A DNA stretch of 64,000 bases, taken from Leadbetterella sp964563435. GTDB lineage: Bacteria > Bacteroidota > Bacteroidia > Cytophagales > Spirosomataceae. The stretch covers positions 62,001-126,000 of the forward strand of contig CAZLXI010000003.1 of the NCBI GenBank assembly GCA_964563435.1, given 5' to 3'. The notes beneath the pieces are model-generated. The model worked only from the letters and a program-made list of their open reading frames with translations. It was not told the DNA's origin and did no database searches. Positions 34,309-42,907 of this stretch are shown piece after piece (the stretch's first letter is position 1; each line of letters opens with the position of its first letter). The position numbers and the translations under genes are program-made.

Positions 34309-35151
34309 ATGAAAACTGCACTGCTGATATCTACATATAACTGGCCGGAAGCCTTGCAACTCTGCCTGGCCAGCCTGCTCTCTCAAACGGTTTATCCCGA
34401 CGAGATACTTATTGCTGATGACGGGTCAGGGAGGGATACCGGGAAGCTGATCAGTGAATTTAAAAATACGTTTGGTGTTCCGGTTAAACATATCTGGCAT
34501 GAAGATAACGGCTTTCAGCTCTCCAAAATCAGAAATAAGGCCATCTCGGAATGCGGGTCTGACTACATCGTCCAGATCGACGGGGATATTATCATGGAGC
34601 GGCATTTTATCGAAGATCACATTTGTTTTGCAAAAAGGAATTCGGTAGTGGTGGGCAGCAGGTCATCACTTAGCGAAGCCTACACCCAAACCCTGCTGGC
34701 CAAAGGTGAGCTGCCCCGGAAAAGAGAGCTTGACAGGAATTCGAATAATTTTTTCAATTCAAAAAGAATTCCCTTTTTAACTCCATTCTTGTCTTATTAT
34801 CATACTTTAGGAAAGAACAAATATTATGCGAAAGGTTGTAATATGGCTTTCTGGATGGAAGATATACTGGCTGTGAACGGTTATGACGAGAGCTTTGTGG
34901 GATGGGGGAGAGAAGATTCCGACCTGATCGTTCGCCTGCTGACCAAGGGGTCCTATCTCCGGCGGTTAAAGATGTCGGCTGTACAATATCACATTTATCA
35001 TCAGGAAAACGACCGCTATAACGAGGATGTGAATGACCTCCTGATGAAAAGGCGTATTGAAGAAGGTACCTGGTTTGCCGATAACGGGATACTGAAGTCG
35101 CAGGACATTATCGCAGATCTGCAGATACTCATGGCAGCCTCGGTGCTGTAA
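34309..35151 (+). CDS. family 2 glycosyltransferase
   Basis: 280-residue soluble GT-A enzyme. ALLISTYNWPEALQLCL opens the fold, LIADDGSGRD (about 36-45) and QIDGDIIM (about 84-91, DxD) bind the nucleotide sugar, and GWGREDSDLIVRL (about 197-209) is the galactosyltransferase-type catalytic segment. No membrane helix. Such enzymes often build surface glycans. It converges on a GT4 gene, ending four bases from that gene's stop. Confidence 0.88.
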   Translation: MKTALLISTYNWPEALQLCLASLLSQTVYPDEILIADDGSGRDTGKLISEFKNTFGVPVKHIWHEDNGFQLSKIRNKAISECGSDYIVQIDGDIIMERHFIEDHICFAKRNSVVVGSRSSLSEAYTQTLLAKGELPRKRELDRNSNNFFNSKRIPFLTPFLSYYHTLGKNKYYAKGCNMAFWMEDILAVNGYDESFVGWGREDSDLIVRLLTKGSYLRRLKMSAVQYHIYHQENDRYNEDVNDLLMKRRIEEGTWFADNGILKSQDIIADLQILMAASVL

Positions 35152-35155
35152 CCTG

Positions 35156-36244
35156 TCATGAGAGAAGGCTGTCATAGAGCTGCGCCCATTGCCGGGCGAT
35201 AACTTCGTCACTGAATTTTTGTACAAACCGGCTCCCTTCCTGCGCTATTTTGTTTCTCAGGCTTTCATCGTTCCAGAGATGCACGATTTTGGTGCGCAGA
35301 TCGGAAATATTCTGTACATCCGCATAAACGGTGTAATCGCCACCGGCCTCGCGAAAAACCCCGTCCCGGTTCGTAATTACGGGAGTGCCAGAAAACAGGG
35401 CCTCAATCACCGGAATACCAAAGCCTTCATATAGGGAAGGGTATATAAACAGGGTAGCTGACTGGTAGATAACCGCCAGATCTTCATTGCTGACATCCCT
35501 GAGAAACCGCACCTGTTTTTCATCCGAGGATTTCCTGATTCTGTCGGCATAAGCCTTTTCCCGCCCGATGAATACCAGGGGGAGATCTGTACCCCGGATA
35601 GCTTCTGCAATCGACAGGCCGTTTTTCCGTTTTTCAATGGTTCCCACATTTAAGAGGAAGTTTTCGGGCAGATTGTATTTGTTTTTTACACGGTTTTTCT
35701 GTTCTGAAGTATACCGGGTTTTGAAGAGGTGACTACAACCCTGGTAAATGACGTGAATTTTGCTTTCCGGTATGTTCAGGTAATGTACAATATCGGCTTT
35801 GGTCTGTTCGGAAATAGCCACTACGGCATCTGCGGCTAAAGCGGCATTTCTGAATTTCCGGAAGTGGATTTCCCGGTCAAAGAAAGTGTAGTATTCCGGG
35901 TATATCCGGAAGATCAGGTCGTGGATGGTCACTACCTTCCTGATTTTACGGTTTCCCCAGCGCAGGGGCAGCTCGCCGGATAAGCCGTGAAAGATATCGC
36001 AATCTGCTGCGCTGGCATCCCGGCCCATTTGCAGCTGACGGGCAAAAATACCCGGTGTGACGGGAGAGAAAGTTACGTTGGGGGAAGACAGCACGTCCTG
36101 TGCCCTGCCGGAATTTTTCCTGTCGAAAAGCACATATTGATTTTGGGGCAGGTGATGGGCCAGTATCCGCAGCAGATCGCGGCTGTAGTTCCCCAGCCCG
36201 GAAGCATTGTGGAAAAATCTCTTTCCGTCAAATCCGATCTTCAT
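35156..36244 (-). CDS. family 4 glycosyltransferase
   Basis: I use the ATG at 36242-36244 (362 residues, MKIGFDGKRFF), since the frame upstream to 36292 looks non-coding. GT-B fold: an N-terminal acceptor domain with NASGLGNYSRDLL, and a C-terminal GT1/GT4 domain with LNVGTIEKRKNG (about 194-205) and the YPSLYEGFGIPVIEAL box (about 268-283) carrying the E-x7-E pair. Probable role in capsule or lipopolysaccharide assembly together with the convergent GT2. Confidence 0.9.
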   Translation of the reverse strand: MKIGFDGKRFFHNASGLGNYSRDLLRILAHHLPQNQYVLFDRKNSGRAQDVLSSPNVTFSPVTPGIFARQLQMGRDASAADCDIFHGLSGELPLRWGNRKIRKVVTIHDLIFRIYPEYYTFFDREIHFRKFRNAALAADAVVAISEQTKADIVHYLNIPESKIHVIYQGCSHLFKTRYTSEQKNRVKNKYNLPENFLLNVGTIEKRKNGLSIAEAIRGTDLPLVFIGREKAYADRIRKSSDEKQVRFLRDVSNEDLAVIYQSATLFIYPSLYEGFGIPVIEALFSGTPVITNRDGVFREAGGDYTVYADVQNISDLRTKIVHLWNDESLRNKIAQEGSRFVQKFSDEVIARQWAQLYDSLLS

Positions 36245-36307
36245 GAGTAGTAGTGAGTAGTAAGTTCCGGGTAGTGAGTGTACCCGGTGCAATTTACGGA
36301 AAAAAGA

Positions 36308-36333
36308 AACACTTCCCTGAAAAGGGAAGTGTT
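36308..36333 (-). terminator. rho-independent terminator after the M14 operon
   Basis: AACACTTCCCT (36308-36318) and AGGGAAGTGTT (36323-36333) form a perfect 11-base stem with a four-base loop. On the minus strand a T-rich run follows. It lies 15 bases after the stop of the M14 peptidase gene. Confidence 0.8.
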
Positions 36334-36347
36334 CTTACTTATAGAGA

Positions 36348-38099
36348 TTATTGTAGTTTTCGGGATACAAGGCCTCCCTTGGCACTGTCTACATCGACCG
36401 AAGCATTATCCGCTTTTCCTTTGACGATCCACCGAACTTTTACAAAGCCCATTCCGGGGATATTTTCCACCGCAATTTTCTCGGGGTGTATCTTTTGTTC
36501 CACGGTAATGCCGAAGTCTTCATTTTCCACGATCATGCCGGCCACTACACTCGCATTTTTCAGGCTGATGTAATCCGGTCTTTCAATTTTATATTTTACA
36601 TCGTGCGCCGAATGCGTAGGGATGATCCTGCGATTCATCACGATGGCCGTAACTTCGGTAAGTCCGCCGCCTAAATCCTTTTTACGGGTTTCCACCACTT
36701 CGAGCTTAGGCATCTGGTGCGCATGCAGAATGGTGAAGGCCATGTTCCGGTGGGAATCTTCCATCAGGAGGAATCCCGGGTGGTTTCGGATGTAGTTTTT
36801 CTTGGGTCCACCGATCTCGATATCGCCGAACTGGGGATGTTTGAATGGCTTCCATTTGACATAAGCATCCCCGAAGAGCAGAAGCTTATCGAAATCTTCA
36901 AACTCGGTATTTTCAAAACGACCTTCGCCGCTTTTCTTATTAAAAAGCTTATAAGAGGTCATCAGTTCATTGCTGAAAGTAAAAATCCCTCTTCCCAGCG
37001 CCAGCCAGTCGATCTCGCCTCCGAAAACGGTGTACAGATCTTTGTGGATAACGAAGTAGTTATAGCCGGGTACCATTTTTTCCCCCAGTTTACCGATGTA
37101 ATCATAAACCTGTACATCGGCGCGGCTATAGTATTTTTCGTCGTCAGCAGCCCCGGGTCCGCGGAGAAACATCCCGCCGTAATTATGGTAGCTCTGTGCG
37201 CCGGCAATGTTGGGATGCGCAAGGATGAATTTCTTCACCGCTTTGGTCTCCGGTAGCATGCCAGGGTAGTACAGGGCTCCCCGCTGGATATAGTCGGGCT
37301 GCCAGCCCCATCCCCAGTCACGATTAGGGTCATAGGTACCTACGGCATCTTCATTTACCCGACCATCGCCGTCGTTATCTATTCCTTCATAGCCCAGCAT
37401 TTCATATTCTCCGGGCTCATCCTGCCTGGCCAGCACCATACGCTGCGGGTTATCGCAATCTACCTTGTATCTTCCGGTAGGCGATTTCCGGCGCATCATC
37501 ACGATGTTCCCATCGCCGTCCAGATCGTCCAGCAGGTCTTCATCAATGAGGCCGTCACCATCATCGTCCATCGGCAGTCTTCCGGTTCGCGAAGAGTTGG
37601 GGCTGTTGGCCTGCTTGATGAAATATTCCCGGGAATCGGGACTGATGGTCGGTGCGATATAAAAAATCTTGTCTTTCAGAAGCTCCTTAATGAAATCTAC
37701 GGTCTGGAAATTTTCGGCCAGGTACCAGGCCGTATAAAGCGCTACTTCGGTACCCTGAAGCTCATTGGCGTGGATATTTCCGTCAATGTAGAACCCCGGC
37801 TTCCTGTCGGGCTGGCCCGTTTTGAAGTCAGTGATGCTCATAAGCCAGATGTCGCGGCCCTCCACCGATTTCCCGATCGACTCCAGTTTTACCAGGTCGG
37901 GCCAGGCCTTAGCAAGATCGCTGCAGATGCGATAGATCTCGGCATGATCGCTGTATTTGTTCCAGTACACTTTCACTTTGGGGTTGGCCGGCGATCCGAT
38001 GGCCCGGATCCCGTTCAGGTCTTCACTCGCTATATCACTTTTTTGTGCCTTCAGGTGAAAGGCCGTTAAGCTTATCAGAAGTATTAATATCTTTTTCAT
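36348..38099 (-). CDS. exported M14-family zinc carboxypeptidase, active form
   Basis: 583 residues with signal peptide (MKKILILLISLTAFHLKAQ). Zinc ligands His110 and Glu113 (DGNIHANELQGTE), substrate Asn-Arg in DPNRDWGWGW (about 275), third zinc ligand His in SYHNYGG (about 305) and catalytic Glu in FSNELMTS (about 391) are all present. Between the first two motifs are aspartate-rich inserts (DDDGDGLIDED, DLDGDGN, DNDGDGRVNED) resembling calcium-binding loops. It lies seven bases after its degenerate paralogue on the same strand, and a strong terminator follows. Confidence 0.9.
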   Translation of the reverse strand: MKKILILLISLTAFHLKAQKSDIASEDLNGIRAIGSPANPKVKVYWNKYSDHAEIYRICSDLAKAWPDLVKLESIGKSVEGRDIWLMSITDFKTGQPDRKPGFYIDGNIHANELQGTEVALYTAWYLAENFQTVDFIKELLKDKIFYIAPTISPDSREYFIKQANSPNSSRTGRLPMDDDGDGLIDEDLLDDLDGDGNIVMMRRKSPTGRYKVDCDNPQRMVLARQDEPGEYEMLGYEGIDNDGDGRVNEDAVGTYDPNRDWGWGWQPDYIQRGALYYPGMLPETKAVKKFILAHPNIAGAQSYHNYGGMFLRGPGAADDEKYYSRADVQVYDYIGKLGEKMVPGYNYFVIHKDLYTVFGGEIDWLALGRGIFTFSNELMTSYKLFNKKSGEGRFENTEFEDFDKLLLFGDAYVKWKPFKHPQFGDIEIGGPKKNYIRNHPGFLLMEDSHRNMAFTILHAHQMPKLEVVETRKKDLGGGLTEVTAIVMNRRIIPTHSAHDVKYKIERPDYISLKNASVVAGMIVENEDFGITVEQKIHPEKIAVENIPGMGFVKVRWIVKGKADNASVDVDSAKGGLVSRKLQ

Positions 38100-38106
38100 A
38101 AAGTTC

Positions 38107-39741
38107 TTATTTAAGCGTCAGTTCAAGATTTGAGATTCCGGAAGTGGGGCTTCCGCCTTCCACGGTCACTTGGCCCTTTCCGTTAATCAGCCAGCTGTAT
38201 TCTTCCGACTCACCGGCATCCAGTGCCCGGCGGTAGTTGTTCAGCTTACCGGAGATCAGGGTTTGTCCTTCGGAAAGCCGGATCTTGCAACTCACTTTAT
38301 ACACATAACGCACCCGGTCACCGATCTCCGGGTAGGAGGGCAGCAGGCCTTTGTTGACCAGGGTAACGGTCACCCGGTTGACACCATTGCCGAGCGACTC
38401 CACTTTTGTATTGACGATTTCCGTGCGGGGCAGGGCCTTCAGGTAGTCTGTAAAGAAGGCCTGGTGCCGGATCACGGCCGAATCCAGGAATTGTACCGGC
38501 GGATTGTGCAGGGCATAAGGCATCAGTCCGCCTACTTCCACGTTTTTACCGGGGAAATCGGGGTGATCGATCTTCGTCCAGGGCACAAAGGTATTCAGGC
38601 CCCGGGCGTCAGCCCATTTCAGGTATTCGGCTTCCGGACCGCCCGCTTCCGGTTTTCTTGCCGGAGGAGTAGTCTTATTCCCCGCATCTTTGGCTTTGGG
38701 AACCCACCAGCCGGGAGTAGAGTAGCTGAATCTTCCGGCGTGATAATAAGCGGTCTGGGTAAGGTTACCCGCTGTCTGCGGCATCGCCGGCGCATCGGAA
38801 ATACCGGCCTTTGCGTACATTTTTGAAACCGCATCCGTCACCGCCGCGTCTTTTTCCTGCAATGCACTGATGATGCGTTTCGAAGCATTCGCCCGGTCGA
38901 ATTTCGTGGCTTCGGAAAGGTTATTGCTAAGGCCGAAGTGGAAAACCGTATGAATATTGGTGTTTTTATAGAGGAAATCGAGGAAAGCGCGGGTCTCCGG
39001 TTCGGAGGCCTGGTGCTCACCGGCTTCTTTTTCAAACATAGGGTAGTTAAAGGTGAAATTTTTGTCAATATTCACCCCGCCCGGACCGTCCTCATTGAAC
39101 TGACCGTCTTTATCGTTGTCGGTGCCTTCAGTAATGATGAGGTATTTCCCGCTTTCGCCCTTCCCGGCGTCTGCTTTCACCAGTAGCCGGGCATCGTCTT
39201 TTGAGGTGATGTATGCGCCGGTAGGGTCTTCAATGCGCAGGTGGGTGATCAGCCCGTCGCCGTTGAGGTCTTCAAAGGGATCTTCGTCGGTCTTGCCGTC
39301 GCGATCATCATCACGGGTGGCGGCATTCCCGCTTCTTTCATATTTCAGCCGGGCTGTCACCTGCTCCAACGCATCGGGATTCAGGCCGGGAATAAGGTAG
39401 ATGGTCTTGTTTTGCAGGAGCGTGGCGAGGGAGTCACCCGGCAGGGCCACCAGCCTTTCGGCCAGCTTAAGGGTCATTTCGGTTCCGGCGGGGTGTTTAC
39501 CGTCTGCACCGGCCACGATCAGCACGGCTTTGTTTTTGCTGTGATCTCCGCCGGAGAGGGTCACAGCCCAGATGTCTTTTCCACCGCTGCTTTTACCGAT
39601 GGAGGCTACGGAAGCCAGCTTATTTTTGTCCGTCAGGGCCTTCAGGCGGGAGGTCAGCTGGGAATGAGAGCTGTAGCCGGTCTGGCCGTAGGACTGAACC
39701 CCAAATGCCAGCATCCCAACAAAAAGTAATTTTAATTTCAT
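38107..39741 (-). CDS. exported M14-like protein with lost active site (pseudo-carboxypeptidase)
   Basis: 544 residues from the ATG at 39741, which starts a signal peptide (MKLKLLFVGMLAFGVQSYGQ); an upstream frame to 39930 is rejected. The fold aligns with the next gene: GGKDIWAVTLS, the aspartate-rich inserts DDDRDGKTDED and DNDKDGQFNED, and C-terminal blocks all match. But HANE is replaced by DGKH (Asp80, His83), NRDWGW by NIDKNF, and the catalytic FSNELMT by FSYSTPGWW. Only the third His (VFHFG) persists. It is therefore probably not a peptidase. Co-transcribed with the active paralogue. Confidence 0.8.
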   Translation of the reverse strand: MKLKLLFVGMLAFGVQSYGQTGYSSHSQLTSRLKALTDKNKLASVASIGKSSGGKDIWAVTLSGGDHSKNKAVLIVAGADGKHPAGTEMTLKLAERLVALPGDSLATLLQNKTIYLIPGLNPDALEQVTARLKYERSGNAATRDDDRDGKTDEDPFEDLNGDGLITHLRIEDPTGAYITSKDDARLLVKADAGKGESGKYLIITEGTDNDKDGQFNEDGPGGVNIDKNFTFNYPMFEKEAGEHQASEPETRAFLDFLYKNTNIHTVFHFGLSNNLSEATKFDRANASKRIISALQEKDAAVTDAVSKMYAKAGISDAPAMPQTAGNLTQTAYYHAGRFSYSTPGWWVPKAKDAGNKTTPPARKPEAGGPEAEYLKWADARGLNTFVPWTKIDHPDFPGKNVEVGGLMPYALHNPPVQFLDSAVIRHQAFFTDYLKALPRTEIVNTKVESLGNGVNRVTVTLVNKGLLPSYPEIGDRVRYVYKVSCKIRLSEGQTLISGKLNNYRRALDAGESEEYSWLINGKGQVTVEGGSPTSGISNLELTLK

Positions 39742-39858
39742 ACTAACTGAGGGTCTAAGGTTTTTGTATTTTACAAATAAAATAAATATTTGGGTTTTGT
39801 AATAATTTTGAGGATGTATGGGGGGATTTAATAGAGATAGGAGGGGAAGAGGAGGTTT

Positions 39859-39866
39859 TATCTTTG
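39859..39866 (+). promoter_or_regulatory. -7 promoter box for the acyltransferase-like gene
   Basis: TATCTTTG matches TAnnTTTG exactly, 67 bases upstream of the start codon at 39934. Confidence 0.4.
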
Positions 39867-39933
39867 TGCAGAGTGGAGATTTTTTCCTAATTTTAAAGAA
39901 TCCGGTTTTCAGGAGGACATCAAACGACACGAA

Positions 39934-40377
39934 ATGAATTTATCTGAGTATGTAAAAAAGAGGAACGGAGTACCGGTTGGCCATTCATCTTCGCTTCGAA
40001 ATAATTTGAACAGGTCATTGGGAGCTAAAAATTTCTCTGCTTTTTGGAATTTCTGGAATCCGATTTTCGGCTATTATCTCGGAACAAAGATCTTCAAACC
40101 CCTTAAAAAGATTTTTCCTGTTACTCTTGCAGTAGTTTTCACTTTTATTTTTTGTGGATTGATTCATGATTTAGTGACCACACTGTTCAGAAATAAGCTA
40201 TCCTTATTCTTTTCTGTTTGGTTTCTTCTGATGGGAATTGCCGTAGCAATTACACAATATATTAACTATGATCTCTCCCAAAAGCAATGGATTTTCAGAG
40301 CAGCAATAAACCTCCTGATCATTGGATTTTGTGTGTTGCTGACCCTTTGGCTAAATACTGTTTTTAAATTTTACTGA
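39934..40377 (+). CDS. short membrane protein resembling an MBOAT/wax-synthase acyltransferase domain
   Basis: 147 residues with three to four hydrophobic helices after a soluble N terminus. FSAFWNFWNPIFGYYLG (about 35-51) resembles the F-W-x3-W segment and FCGLIHDLVTTLF (about 74-86) the S/C-G-x-x-H-D segment of MBOAT_2 acyltransferases, in which the His is catalytic. It is far shorter than a full MBOAT (over 300 residues). The gene is visibly AT-rich against the flanking M14 and YncE genes, suggesting transfer. Acyltransferase function is tentative. Confidence 0.55.
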   Translation: MNLSEYVKKRNGVPVGHSSSLRNNLNRSLGAKNFSAFWNFWNPIFGYYLGTKIFKPLKKIFPVTLAVVFTFIFCGLIHDLVTTLFRNKLSLFFSVWFLLMGIAVAITQYINYDLSQKQWIFRAAINLLIIGFCVLLTLWLNTVFKFY

Positions 40378-40383
40378 TCATTA

Positions 40384-40656
40384 TTGCCCGAAAAGGCCCT
40401 CATTATATTTACCGGATGTACTTTAGACCAGACAGATTTTTGGAAAGAATTCCTTGAAAAGACGGAAGTTTTGTCGTTCGATAAATCAGTAGCCAGAGTG
40501 GCGGTTGAAGTAGACAGGAACTTAAACGTAAAAGAAAGCTTGTTGATACAGCAGATCTTTATTATAGCTGTTACAGCCATAGCACATGGTCTGCCTTTGA
40601 CGATCTTCAACAGAAAACATTTTGAACGGGTTGAAAACCTTATAGTCCAGGATTAA
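40384..40656 (+). pseudogene. remnant of a VapC-type PIN-domain toxin
   Basis: The 90-residue frame has only a TTG near its beginning and lacks the N-terminal PIN motif with the first catalytic Asp. The rest follows VapC closely: LSFDKSVARVAVEV, IFIIAVTAIAHGLPLTIFNRKHFERV. Where VapC has an Asp before L-I-A-A, this frame reads I-F-I-I-A-V, so another active-site residue is lost. No antitoxin gene adjoins. It reads as a decayed toxin gene, six bases after the acyltransferase-like gene. Confidence 0.65.
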
Positions 40657-40664
40657 GGGCTAAT

Positions 40665-40696
40665 TAAAAAAAGGCCCCCGTTGATGAGGGCCTTTG
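40665..40696 (-). terminator. rho-independent terminator after the siderophore-type operon
   Basis: AAAGGCCCCCG (40670-40680) and GAGGGCCTTT (40686-40695) form a stem with the loop TTGAT. Read on the minus strand a T-run follows. It is 19 bases after the stop of the YncE-like gene, the last gene of the operon. Confidence 0.75.
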
Positions 40697-40714
40697 ATTT
40701 TCAGGAAAGGAAAC

Positions 40715-41731
40715 TTAAAACTTAATGTGGGAAACCACGTCTCCGTTCGGATCCACATAGGAAGGTTCGTCGCGTTTGCCCTGCCCTTTATTGGTCACAT
40801 AGATGCTACCATCGTTTTTGTTGATCACTACGGTATTGGGGAAGGTCCCGCCGGTCTTTATATTATCCAGAACGGTCAGCGCTTTGGTGTCGATTACCGT
40901 AACCGTACCATCCCCTCTGTTGGCCGTGTAAAGCCGGTTTCTCTTTTCGTCAAAAGCGATCCCCAGAGCGCCTTGTCCGGCCGCTAAGGTTTTTACCACC
41001 GATTTTGTTTTGAGGTCGATCACGTTGACGTCATTGCTTTTCTGGCTCACTACAAAAAGCCGGTTATTGGCTTTGTCGTAGGCCAGGTTGATCGAAGCCT
41101 CGCCACCGGTGGCAAACGAATCGACCACTGCCGCCGACTTCAGGTCTACCACTATGATCTTGTTGGTGCCCATGTTGGTAGCGTACAGCTTTTGAGCATT
41201 TTCATCAATGACCATGCCTGTGGTCGAAACACCGGTATTCCCTATTGTTTTTTCCAGCTTCTGGGTCTTGCCGTCGATCACCCAGATCTTGCTGGGCCGG
41301 CCCACGTCTGAAATATAAACCTTATTGTTTGTTTCATCTATCACGGCCTCACGGGTATGTGACCTCTCGGCATCGGGCTTAATGGTGGCCAGTACTTTTT
41401 TGTTTTTGATATCTACTGCGCTCACCGAGTTGGTACGGGTGTTGGTACTGTACACGGTCTGGGTCTTTTTGTTCAGGCCCAGTCCGAAAGGCGGGGTGTC
41501 GGTTAATGCTATGCTGTCTTTCAGGGTCAGCGTGCTGCCGTCGAGCTGATACAGGAAACCACCGGGTTTGGTACGTGAGCCTGCGCTGGCCACATAAACA
41601 GAGTTGTCGGCTTCGTTGTACACCAATTCATAAATTCCGTTTCCAACCTTCTGGTTGGTTATTTTCTGCGCGTCAGCCGCTCCGGCCATTAAAAGCGCTC
41701 CTGCCAGGAGGCTTACAAGTTTTGTATTCAT
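40715..41731 (-). CDS. YncE-family periplasmic beta-propeller, last gene of the TonB-receptor operon
   Basis: 338 residues with signal peptide (MNTKLVSLLAGALLMAGAADA). Seven YVTN-type blades are visible, for example VYSTNTRTNSVSAVDIKNKK, VYISDVGRPSKIWVIDGKTQ, LYATNMGTNKIIVVDLKSA and LYTANRGDGTVTVIDTKALT. In E. coli yncE is iron-regulated and next to a TonB receptor gene (yncD), a parallel to this operon. The molecular role is not established. It follows the esterase gene by nine bases. Confidence 0.85.
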   Translation of the reverse strand: MNTKLVSLLAGALLMAGAADAQKITNQKVGNGIYELVYNEADNSVYVASAGSRTKPGGFLYQLDGSTLTLKDSIALTDTPPFGLGLNKKTQTVYSTNTRTNSVSAVDIKNKKVLATIKPDAERSHTREAVIDETNNKVYISDVGRPSKIWVIDGKTQKLEKTIGNTGVSTTGMVIDENAQKLYATNMGTNKIIVVDLKSAAVVDSFATGGEASINLAYDKANNRLFVVSQKSNDVNVIDLKTKSVVKTLAAGQGALGIAFDEKRNRLYTANRGDGTVTVIDTKALTVLDNIKTGGTFPNTVVINKNDGSIYVTNKGQGKRDEPSYVDPNGDVVSHIKF

Positions 41732-41740
41732 GATAATTAA

Positions 41741-42904
41741 TTAAAAGTTTTTACTTATCCATTGATAAAATTCCGCAAACGCGGTCCTCCAATACCATGC
41801 GCCGTGTCTTCCTTCCGGGTTAATGGAGATGCGGATCTCCGCCCCGTATTTCTGAAATTCAGCGGAAGACCGCAGCACATCTTCATTCATTGTTACAAAA
41901 CTGCCATCGGGTTTTAATCTGTTTTCGTTTCCGCCGCCGTAAAAGAAGTATTTCTGTTTTTTTATTTCTTCCGGCAACTTTATAGTGGCTATTTCCTTGT
42001 AAATGTTTTGTTCGTCCAACCATATGGACGGCGACAAGACTCCCAGTATCCCGAAAGTTTCGGGATAGAGTAAGCCGGCATAAAAGGTCAGCAGACCGCC
42101 CATTGAGCTTCCCGCCATGACGGTGTGTGCTCTGTCCGGAAGTGTTCTGAACTCCTGATCAACGGCCGGTTTCAGCGTTTTTACGATATAATCGAGGTAG
42201 GGGATGCCGTACACTTCGGGGTTATCCGAATTCGGCCTCACATAGTACTCCCGGATCCGTCTTTCTTTCTCGTGATGGTGCTCAATGGCCACTACGATAG
42301 CGGCATTTTTTGCCGAGTCGATGGTCTCGTCCACTCCCCACTCCAGCGGACCGATACGGCCCTGCGAAGTGGCTTCGTCAAAGAGATCCTGCCCGTCGTG
42401 CATATAAATCACCGGGTATCTTTTTTCCGACCGGCCATAATCTTCCGGCAGGTAGACCCAAACCTGCTTGTAATTCTCCAACTGCGGAATATAAAGCGAA
42501 TCTTTCCAGAGCTTTACACGGGGAGAAGCCGTAGATTCGGGAAAATCATCGCGCCAGTTCTCAATTTTACAGTAGAGTGTGGTGTCGCTGTTGATGATCG
42601 CTCTCCGGGGCGCTACGAGCCGTCCGTCGAGCGTGCTTTCCAATGTCTTCCAGTTTCCGCGGGTAAATTTAAATTCGAGGAGCCCGCTCTTCAGGTCTTT
42701 GAGGGTATATTCCAGGCCTGAAGAGGTCTTCTGAAGAATACTCTTCGGGTCGGCGGGGCTCCAGCGGTTAAAGGCTCCGGTGACGTACAGTACATCGGTG
42801 GCATGAGCAGCCGGAATTCCGGTTACGATAATGCGAACCGTATGCTGTGCATCAGAGGCCCGTCCCGTCAGCAGAAAGAAAGATATCAGAAAATATCTGT
42901 ACAT
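41741..42904 (-). CDS. exported enterochelin-esterase-like hydrolase with N-terminal CBM48-like domain
   Basis: 387 residues with a signal peptide (MYRYFLISFFLLTGRASDAQ). Residues 22-115 look like a glycogen-binding/CBM48-type beta sandwich (VLYVTGAFNRWSPADP), as in Fes-like esterases. The catalytic domain has PVIYMHDGQDLFD, the nucleophile VMAGSSMGG (about 246-254), and NPEGRHGAWYWR with the catalytic His. The family includes IroE/Fes esterases that open ester-linked siderophores. Its place between the receptor/DUF4374 pair and YncE supports cleavage of an imported chelate in the periplasm. Confidence 0.82.
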   Translation of the reverse strand: MYRYFLISFFLLTGRASDAQHTVRIIVTGIPAAHATDVLYVTGAFNRWSPADPKSILQKTSSGLEYTLKDLKSGLLEFKFTRGNWKTLESTLDGRLVAPRRAIINSDTTLYCKIENWRDDFPESTASPRVKLWKDSLYIPQLENYKQVWVYLPEDYGRSEKRYPVIYMHDGQDLFDEATSQGRIGPLEWGVDETIDSAKNAAIVVAIEHHHEKERRIREYYVRPNSDNPEVYGIPYLDYIVKTLKPAVDQEFRTLPDRAHTVMAGSSMGGLLTFYAGLLYPETFGILGVLSPSIWLDEQNIYKEIATIKLPEEIKKQKYFFYGGGNENRLKPDGSFVTMNEDVLRSSAEFQKYGAEIRISINPEGRHGAWYWRTAFAEFYQWISKNF

Positions 42905-42907
42905 AGA

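Noticed and set aside
39742..39930. N-terminal extension of the degenerate M14 protein
   Set aside because: Composition is unlike a protein (many Pro, Lys, Tyr without pattern), and a signal peptide starts at 39741.
40384..40656. Functional VapBC toxin-antitoxin module
   Set aside because: The toxin lacks the N-terminal catalytic part and an active-site Asp, and no antitoxin gene is adjacent.
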